In this document: positions 44,909 to 48,946 of the stretch, piece after piece
Layout of the letters: every line of letters starts with the position of its first letter
How positions within the stretch are numbered: position 1 is the stretch's first letter
Source: Microgenomates bacterium OLB22
Lineage (GTDB): Bacteria > Patescibacteriota > Microgenomatia > UBA1406 > HO2-37-13b
Direction: 5' to 3'
Length of the DNA: 48,946 nucleotides
Assembly (NCBI GenBank): GCA_001567515.1
Contig: LLEV01000015.1
Span: 1 to 48,946, forward strand
Position numbers and translations under genes: made by a program
Notes under the pieces: generated by a model
What the model saw: only the letters and a program-made list of their open reading frames with translations
What the model was told of the DNA's origin: nothing
The model's database searches: none

Positions 44909-45990
44909 ACTTTAAGTATCCCAGCGGATTTTGTAGGGCCCCATTTTTCCTGATCTCAAAATGGAGATGCGGACCCGTAGATCTTCCTGTCGACCCCATC
45001 TGCCCGATGGTCTGGCCACGCCCAACCCCCTGACCTACCGACACGTCTATACGTGAAAGGTGTCCATACAGAGTACTAAAGCCATTGCCATGCGCTATGA
45101 TGATGTGGCATCCATATCCTCCGCTTATACATCCAGCATAACTGACTGACCCCGTGTCGGATGCAAGCACTGGAGGAAGACTCCTATTTGCTATATCAAG
45201 CGCCATATGATACCAGATCGGATACTGACTGACACCTCCAGATGTAGGCCAGATAAAGGTACCCGAACCCTGCTGCCCTCCTGAAATCTGGTTAAACTGT
45301 GGCCCACGAGCGATTGGCCTCTTCTCTTGAGGTGGTACTCCGTCGGGGACGATGAGGAGCTGTCCCGACTTGAGAGCAAAGGTATCAAGATCTTCGAAAT
45401 CATTAAACGGATAGTTTACGATCGCCTGTGCACTCGTACCATACCGCTTCGCGATTGTGTAGATACTCTCCCCTGCTTTTACCGTGTGTACGACCCCGCT
45501 CACTGGCGGGATAGTAAGAGTATCTCCAGGTCGGATAGTATCAGACTTCAGATTACTCGCCCATTTGATGGAATCTACAGACACCTCATAGGTATTGGCT
45601 AGTGATGCTAATGTCTCGCCACTTTTTGACCACATGATCGATGGTACCATCGCGAGGCTTTTCTGAGAATTGTGTGCGAAATGGAAGACTATAGATGTCA
45701 GTTGCAAAAGTGCTCTGTTCTTCTTGGTCAGGTGCACTATCAGATATGAAGGGATTGTTTTGTGCGATGACAGGTCCACCAATGAGGGCTGCTCCCATGA
45801 GCAAAAAAAAGGACGTGTTGAGAAATGATCCACTATATTTCCCGCGCTTGACAATAAGGAATGCGACAATGATATCTTTAGTTCCCTCGAACCGCTTTCC
45901 AAAACGCATCAGACGTGACTGGATGTAGGAGGATAAGAAAGCGAAATACTCCTGTATTTCCCGCAAAACACTAGTCTGTGAGGGCAACAT
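44907..45990 (-). CDS. LysM-M23 peptidoglycan hydrolase, frameshifted
   Basis: 360 aa after repair. The ATG at 45990 gives a cytoplasmic start, a membrane segment (LNTSFFLLMGAALIGGPVIA) and a short linker. Then come two LysM domains (KSGETLASLANTYEVSVDSI and VKAGESIYTIAKRYGTSAQAI, plus PGDTLTIPP) and a C-terminal M23 domain with HMALDIA, GHL and PHLHFEIR zinc and catalytic positions intact. It should bind wall glycan through LysM and cut peptide cross-links. The frame breaks at a five-base run (plus-strand T5, 45623-45627). With four bases DGTIDHVVK joins SGETLASL. A -10 box lies 10 nt before the ATG. Confidence 0.75.
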
Positions 45991-46000
45991 GTTAGGTATA

Positions 46001-46009
46001 AGTATACCA
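46001..46009 (-). promoter_or_regulatory. Extended -10 promoter of the LysM-M23 gene
   Basis: TGG-TATACT on the minus strand (-10 at 46001-46006) ends 10 nt before the ATG at 45990. It is the same extended -10 form as at leuS. Confidence 0.45.
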
Positions 46010-46054
46010 GAAAGTACTTTAGGGCTCTAAGATGAGAAGGTTCCAGAAAGCTAC

Positions 46055-47095
46055 CTAATCATTAATTTGTCTGAATGCTAGACCTGGACAAGCTCGAACC
46101 ACAATAGCATCTTGTGGCCATTTTTCACCCACCCTAGCACAGGCCGTTTGAAGCTTTGTCACATCCCTCATCCTACGACCTATCTCTAGAGGTCTTTGCG
46201 CATACGCCGCATTAAGTTCACGCTGATATGCCGCTACCTCGTCCTGGTTCTTGACATGGACTACCCGGATATCCCCAGGGGTCAGGGATATATCAGATTT
46301 TACGCTAATGGCTACTCGCATACCATCATGATCAAGTGCTTGAAGATCCCATCCACCATAGACATCAGCTTCTGCAGTCGACAGATTGACTGAAGGAAAC
46401 TCTGTCATCGCCCACAGCAGTGCTTGCACTTCTGCGTCGATACCCATGAGATCAGTGAGTGCATCACGTGAAGCAAACGCATCTAAGAGTCGCTTATTAC
46501 CCAGGAAAAGGGAGCGCATCAAGTAAAGATAGTCTTCGTCTCGATAAGCTGGGAACTCCATCTTCATGCTTTTAACGAGCTCGACCCAGCGTCTACTCAT
46601 TGTTGACGCTCTAACAGCATGCTCTATACCGGTAAAGTTCGTCCCACCTACTAATTCTCTCGGGATACGACTGAGATAATCAACAGTAGCGGCTAGAGCA
46701 TCACTAACGGTCCCTATTATACGCAACTCGTCTTCACTGATACCGGGAGATGTCTCACCTAGTCCTGCAAAACGACTGTCGACCACGCTAAGTCTGCTCA
46801 GTAAGAGATCTCTTAGCTCAGCGGCTCGATCCGTCAGGCGCCCTTCACGTTCGGCAGCCGTGATCCTACTGAGGTTATTAGCCATCCGCAACACCTCAAC
46901 TCGACATGGTTTATTGACGCTTCCTGCGAGGGTTATCAGCGCCCCGAGGTTTTCTCTAACAGAGAGCTTCCCAACATCTGGTGTTAGGAGTGCTTCAGCA
47001 ACAGGGGCTACATCTTGCCTTTTCAATGGCTTTGCAGGTCCCTCTGCAGGTGTTGTTGGACTCTGGATAATGTCGGTTCCAGATGCATCAATCAT
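46055..47095 (-). CDS. Unknown protein with possible PD-(D/E)xK-like C-terminal domain
   Basis: 346 aa, no signal peptide or membrane helix, so cytoplasmic. The first 50 residues are low-complexity. A helical middle (about 60-230) follows, then a domain with TAEADVYGGWDLQALDHDG followed by VAISVKSD. The order E-x(n)-GGxD-x(n)-xVK resembles PD-(D/E)xK nuclease folds, though the usual acidic residue before x-K is serine. I do not recognise the family. Its ATG overlaps the stop of a 54-aa upstream gene as ATGA. A TTTACA-N17-CATAAT promoter ending 8 nt before its own ATG is also present (47104-47132). Confidence 0.5.
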   Translation of the reverse strand: MIDASGTDIIQSPTTPAEGPAKPLKRQDVAPVAEALLTPDVGKLSVRENLGALITLAGSVNKPCRVEVLRMANNLSRITAAEREGRLTDRAAELRDLLLSRLSVVDSRFAGLGETSPGISEDELRIIGTVSDALAATVDYLSRIPRELVGGTNFTGIEHAVRASTMSRRWVELVKSMKMEFPAYRDEDYLYLMRSLFLGNKRLLDAFASRDALTDLMGIDAEVQALLWAMTEFPSVNLSTAEADVYGGWDLQALDHDGMRVAISVKSDISLTPGDIRVVHVKNQDEVAAYQRELNAAYAQRPLEIGRRMRDVTKLQTACARVGEKWPQDAIVVRACPGLAFRQIND

Positions 47096-47256
47096 ATGTA
47101 GTCATTATGATGCTTTGCACTCACATTGTAAATAGAAATAGATGGAAACCCTCCAGGTCTTGCTGAAATGTGCGAGTCACCACGTGACTCAATTGAGAAT
47201 CCAAGTAACACCTCCCTGTCCAAGAGGGTCCTCAGATTCTCGATCGAGCCTTTCAT
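47092..47256 (-). CDS. Small hypothetical protein coupled to the 46055-47095 gene
   Basis: 54 aa (MKGSIENLRTLLDREVLLGF ... KHHNDYI). Its TGA overlaps the next ATG as ATGA, a translational-coupling arrangement. A -10 box (TATATT, 47263-47268) lies 6 nt before its ATG, as at many genes here. The residues look protein-like, with an N-terminal amphipathic helix. I cannot name it. The tight pairing of a small protein with a larger possible nuclease suggests a toxin-antitoxin or inhibitor pair, which is only a guess. Confidence 0.4.
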   Translation of the reverse strand: MKGSIENLRTLLDREVLLGFSIESRGDSHISARPGGFPSISIYNVSAKHHNDYI

Positions 47257-47272
47257 CAATCTAATATAAAAG

Positions 47273-47299
47273 AGAGGTGGGATGGTCCATCCCACCTCT
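47273..47299 (-). terminator. 13-bp perfect palindrome: terminator or operator
   Basis: AGAGGTGGGATGG and its exact complement are separated by one base. On the minus strand it is followed by CTTTTATATT, so it could terminate transcription arriving from the right. It also lies over the -35 region of the small gene at 47256, so an operator role is possible. Confidence 0.5.
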
Positions 47300-47566
47300 G
47301 TACAGACCACAAAGTTGATAGGGTGGCTCTCCGCGTTATGCGTAGAGCCTTACCCTCTGCGTCACTTACTGTCCCAAGGATTCATCCAGGACGATGATGA
47401 ACGCCGTCCTGGCAAAGGAGTGGAGATCTCCTGGGGAGTACATGTTGTACAGCACCACCAACTCCCTCGCATTGTACTAGACTACCTCTCCCCGCCCCGG
47501 CGAGGAACGGAGGAAGTAGTCACCACGTTATTTTTTCCAACACTCTACGTGACCGTGAAGTGCTTG
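47300..47566. other. GC-rich hairpin-rich stretch without clear gene
   Basis: It contains perfect or near-perfect stems on the minus strand: CCAGGACG/CGTCCTGG around 47385-47411 and GGCTCT...AGAGCC around 47325-47349. Short self-complementary motifs such as GGAGATCTCC are also present. An ORF on each strand crosses it, but neither has a convincing start. The stretch is bounded by terminator-like hairpins on both sides, so it may be a structured RNA or the remains of one. Confidence 0.35.
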
Positions 47567-47593
47567 AAAAAAATGGGGAGTAGTTAGCTCCCC
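47567..47593 (-). terminator. Rho-independent terminator
   Basis: On the minus strand the stem GGGGAG/CTCCCC with a 7-nt loop is followed by A and seven T. It lies 7 nt after the stop of the small ORF at 47601 and closes the transcription unit begun at the 48193-48221 promoter. Confidence 0.75.
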
Positions 47594-47600
47594 TGAAACA

Positions 47601-47815
47601 CTAGAGCGTCTTTTCCAAATCAGGGTCATCATCCGGCGCGAACGGATCATAGACCCTGCTGCGAACCTCGTTGACCAGCGCATTCACCTCCCCCCATCTC
47701 TCAATACGGTCGTCATATCGACTGTCCCCGATGTCATCAGGGACAGGCTTGTCCGAATATCGTTCCCTCCAGGGATTGATGGTATGACCACTTAGGGTAG
47801 GTCAATCACCCTCAC
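47601..47815 (-). CDS. Small acidic protein, start uncertain (possible frameshift)
   Basis: The open frame ending at TAG 47601-47603 reads TLSGHTINPWRERY, then RYDDRIERWGEVNALVNEV and RVYDPFAPDDDPDLEKTL. The composition is that of a real protein, but there is no ATG, GTG or TTG near its beginning. A GTG at 47815 reads VRVIDLP in another frame up to about 47798, where one missing base would join it to TLSGH, giving about 71 aa. It lies between the structured leader and the terminator at 47567-47593. I do not recognise it. Confidence 0.3.
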
Positions 47816-47891
47816 TCCACGCGTTCGTGAAGCTATGACGTACTACTTATAGATACCAATAGAACGACACAGCTCAGAACACTTCCTCAAA

Positions 47892-48186
47892 GGACATAAA
47901 GCTGATGACAAGCCTGCGGCAGAGCCCACGCGGGTATACCACCACTCGTCGTCAGGTTCATGTCCTTATCCGAAGATAAGGACTGTTGTTAAAAGTGCAC
48001 CACATCTTTCGGCCAAAACCAAAAAAGTGGAAGCCAAACTCCGATCTACATCGGGGCTCAACTCCCACTTTCATTTCCCTTTTGCGTCTGGCACAAGACT
48101 ACTCTCGTAGTCTCGACCGGACAGGAAACGAAACTGGGATGTGTGAATGTTAGTTATAAGGTACTTACGTCTTTATCAAACGTAAT
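47892..48186 (-). ncRNA. Candidate structured RNA or attenuating leader
   Basis: Transcribed from the 48193-48221 promoter, this stretch can form four stems in order. (A) 48064-48138: CCCAGTTTCGTTTCC against GGGAAATGAAAGTGGG, capped by GACTAC-GAGA-GTAGTC. (B) 48024-48071: AAAGTGG/CCACTTT with an inner CCGAT-GTAG-ATCGG, followed by six T. (C) 47962-47983: GTCCTTATC-TTCG-GATAAGGAC, a cUUCGg tetraloop. (D) 47892-47965: a long imperfect hairpin closed by GGACATGAA/TTTATGTCC. A and B share 48064-48071, and C and D share 47962-47965, so each pair is mutually exclusive. Stem B followed by T6 looks like a terminator and A like its antiterminator. No known RNA family is recognised. Confidence 0.5.
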
Positions 48187-48192
48187 ACTTAT

Positions 48193-48221
48193 AGTATATC
48201 ATGATAGTATCTATTTGTCAA
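48193..48221 (-). promoter_or_regulatory. Strong sigma70-type promoter inside a palindrome
   Basis: Consensus TTGACA (48216-48221), a 17-nt spacer and TATACT (48193-48198). A 10-bp inverted repeat, ACTTATAGTA (48187-48196) and TACTATAAGT (48223-48232), brackets it. One arm covers the -10 box and start site and the other lies just upstream of the -35. That is a plausible pair of operator half-sites. Confidence 0.75.
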
Positions 48222-48239
48222 GTACTATAAGTTGTGTTT

Positions 48240-48255
48240 GATTATCCTTTTAGGA
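48240..48255. promoter_or_regulatory. Possible operator, copy 2
   Basis: GATTATCCTTTTAGGA, the exact reverse complement of 48714-48729. It lies 18 nt upstream of the -35 box of the strong promoter. The core TCCTAAAAGGA is nearly palindromic. Confidence 0.4.
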
Positions 48256-48423
48256 TCCACTATATATACTATTATCTAATCAAGAGATGTCATGTCTTTT
48301 CATATAGTATATAGCTGTAAGGCCTAGATTATGTGTCCCGCATAGTCTCTTCTGACTCGACGTTGCAGAATGCGGGGGAGTCCAGGCTGACTACATATAT
48401 AGAGTATTTGGGTATTGATACAT
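48256..48423. other. Intergenic region downstream of the CsoR-like gene
   Basis: No ORF is supported. One hairpin with arms CCCGCAT/ATGCGGG, containing an inner AGTC/GACT stem (about 48337-48377), lies about 50 nt past the CsoR-like stop and may contribute to termination. The rest is AT-rich. Confidence 0.4.
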
Positions 48424-48669
48424 CTATAACTTGAATAGCTTCTCTAGTAGGATGATCAATGACTTCTTCTTAAACTCTGGAGTTTTGATCATCCCCTCTT
48501 TGATGACATGGAGACCAACCTTGGTGAGCGCTTCACGAGCGGCTAGTATCTGTTGGGCTATATCCTCAGGAGACCGACCCGCATGTACCATCCGACGTAT
48601 CCCCTCGACTTGCCCGGCTACTCTATTGATACGGCTTTCGACAGGAGTTTGTTTCGTAATGACTACCAT
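48424..48669 (-). CDS. CsoR/RcnR-family regulator lacking metal-binding residues
   Basis: 81 aa from the ATG at 48669 (MVVITKQTPVES). The sequence INRVAGQVEGIRRMVHAGRSPEDIAQQILAAREALTKVGLHVIKEGM aligns by eye with the all-helical CsoR/RcnR/FrmR family (RLRRIEGQVRGI ... DVLTQISAVRAAL ... LLEDHL). The family binds DNA as a tetramer and releases it on binding copper, nickel or formaldehyde through Cys/His ligands. This protein has no cysteine, and the usual Cys and His positions are Pro/Glu and Lys/Glu. It probably senses something other than copper, or nothing. Copies of a 16-bp sequence lie upstream of it and upstream of the strong promoter beyond its stop. Confidence 0.65.
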   Translation of the reverse strand: MVVITKQTPVESRINRVAGQVEGIRRMVHAGRSPEDIAQQILAAREALTKVGLHVIKEGMIKTPEFKKKSLIILLEKLFKL

Positions 48670-48712
48670 AAATAGGATGGGAACGGTAGTAATGAGCAAG
48701 CATCGTTATTCT

Positions 48713-48737
48713 TTCCTAAAAGGATAATCTTTAGGAA
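48713..48737. promoter_or_regulatory. Possible operator upstream of the CsoR-like gene
   Basis: TTCCTAAA and TTTAGGAA form an 8-bp inverted repeat around a 9-nt centre. It contains the 16-bp sequence (48714-48729) repeated in inverse orientation at 48240-48255. It lies about 45 nt upstream of the CsoR-like ATG, a usual place for autoregulation. Confidence 0.45.
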
Positions 48738-48825
48738 CTGATCATCTCTAGTACTCAGCACCAATTGAGTGTTTATAGGCCTTGTCATATTCGAATACAT
48801 GATATATGCCAGGGAGAGAAAAAGC

Positions 48826-48856
48826 AAAAAAAAAAGACCGTGGGATTACCACGGTC
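48826..48856 (-). terminator. Rho-independent terminator
   Basis: On the minus strand the 8-bp GC-rich stem GACCGTGG/CCACGGTC with a 5-nt loop is followed directly by ten T. It ends the transcription unit entering from the right edge. Confidence 0.88.
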
Positions 48857-48862
48857 ATAGGG

Positions 48863-48946
48863 TCACAACAAACGTACACCTTGAGGATCGATAAGCGACC
48901 CGGTGCCGAGCCAGTCAGCTCCTCTCCCATCACTCAGCTCAGGGCG
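48863..48946 (-). CDS. C-terminus of a gene continuing beyond the window
   Basis: An open frame of 27 residues runs in from the right edge (RPELSDGRGADWLGTGSLID, then PQGVRLL) and stops at TGA 48863-48865, 6 nt before the terminator hairpin. The position directly before a strong terminator supports it. It is too short to identify. Confidence 0.4.
   Translation of the reverse strand, partial: RPELSDGRGADWLGTGSLIDPQGVRLL

Noticed and set aside
3088-45990. Programmed ribosomal frameshifting as a general explanation of split genes
   Set aside because: The sites share no slippery heptamer or downstream structure, many are not homopolymers, and two occur within 30 nt in one gene. Insertion errors or decay explain them better.
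47282-47587. 101-codon plus-strand ORF
   Set aside because: Its ATG lies inside a 13-bp palindrome and its stop inside a terminator hairpin of the other strand. The product is rich in residues typical of hairpin-rich noncoding DNA, and no promoter precedes it.
47300-48190. RNase P RNA, tmRNA or SRP RNA in the structured region
   Set aside because: I looked for the conserved cores (GAGGAAAGTCC, the tmRNA T-arm and alanine-type acceptor, and the GGAAG-type SRP loop) on both strands and found none.
48748-48933. 61-codon minus-strand ORF
   Set aside because: It runs through the strong terminator hairpin and T10 tract (48826-48856). Another frame gives the better C-terminus ending just before the terminator.
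1-48946. CRISPR array
   Set aside because: No set of short direct repeats with regular spacers is visible. The PaaX-like protein with a Cas2-like fold is not accompanied by Cas1 or repeats.

Overview
The window reads as chromosome of a Candidate Phyla Radiation (Patescibacteria) bacterium, probably Microgenomates-like. This is inferred from gene content, not from a search: a secE-nusG-rplK-rplA cluster with a basic N-terminal extension on L1, many secreted repeat proteins on a small gene set, a decayed four-helix-bundle (S23/TIGR02436-type) gene, a tRNA without encoded CCA, and mRNAs that look leaderless. TGA ends several genes, so the code appears to be standard bacterial.

Layout. 1-5.7 kb (minus strand): tRNA-Lys, leuS, a HEPN-type protein, rplA, rplK, nusG, secE. 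5.7-8.1 kb (plus): a kinase-less membrane sensor-like protein and the first of four 'A-B' surface gene pairs. 8.1-11.2 kb (minus): a broken comEC, comEA and a PaaX-like regulator. 11.4-15 kb: the second A-B pair plus an accessory membrane protein. 16-25 kb: one gene for a protein of about 3,000 residues, with a Xer-like core-binding domain at the N-terminus, a membrane segment and a very long repetitive extracellular part. 25.2-34.8 kb: a pseudopilin, a LytR_C-domain protein, a second giant protein (M23 peptidase plus beta-helix, about 2,150 residues) and a fibre-like protein in front of it. 35-42.5 kb: a Fic-like winged-helix protein heading the third and fourth A-B pairs and two accessory secreted proteins. 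42.5-46 kb: an O-antigen-ligase-like TPR protein and a LysM-M23 hydrolase, separated by a four-helix pseudogene inside short inverted repeats. 46-48.9 kb (minus): a small two-gene operon, an RNA-rich stretch with a strong promoter and several intrinsic terminators, and a CsoR-like regulator.

How it fits together. Nearly everything outside the translation genes concerns the cell surface: secreted fibres, their Ig-like membrane-anchored partners, wall hydrolases, a glycan polymerase or ligase, a pseudopilin and DNA-uptake genes. The A proteins share a C-terminal signature (QPAG-x-Y ... ATP-x-F/Y at the extreme C-terminus), and each is followed by a B protein with a C-terminal membrane anchor. 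This resembles the WxL/DUF916 partnership of Firmicutes and is the best candidate here for an undescribed system.

Two features run through the window. At least 13 genes have a -10 box only 6-11 nt before the start codon, which implies leaderless mRNAs and fixes many starts. Eleven genes are interrupted: nine by one or more single-base indels (twelve insertions against one deletion, one of the nine also carrying a 5-bp duplication), while comEC also has an in-frame stop, and one small ORF and one pseudogene are more doubtful. Where two reading frames are rejoined the protein becomes continuous, so insertion-type sequencing error is at least as likely as real gene decay.
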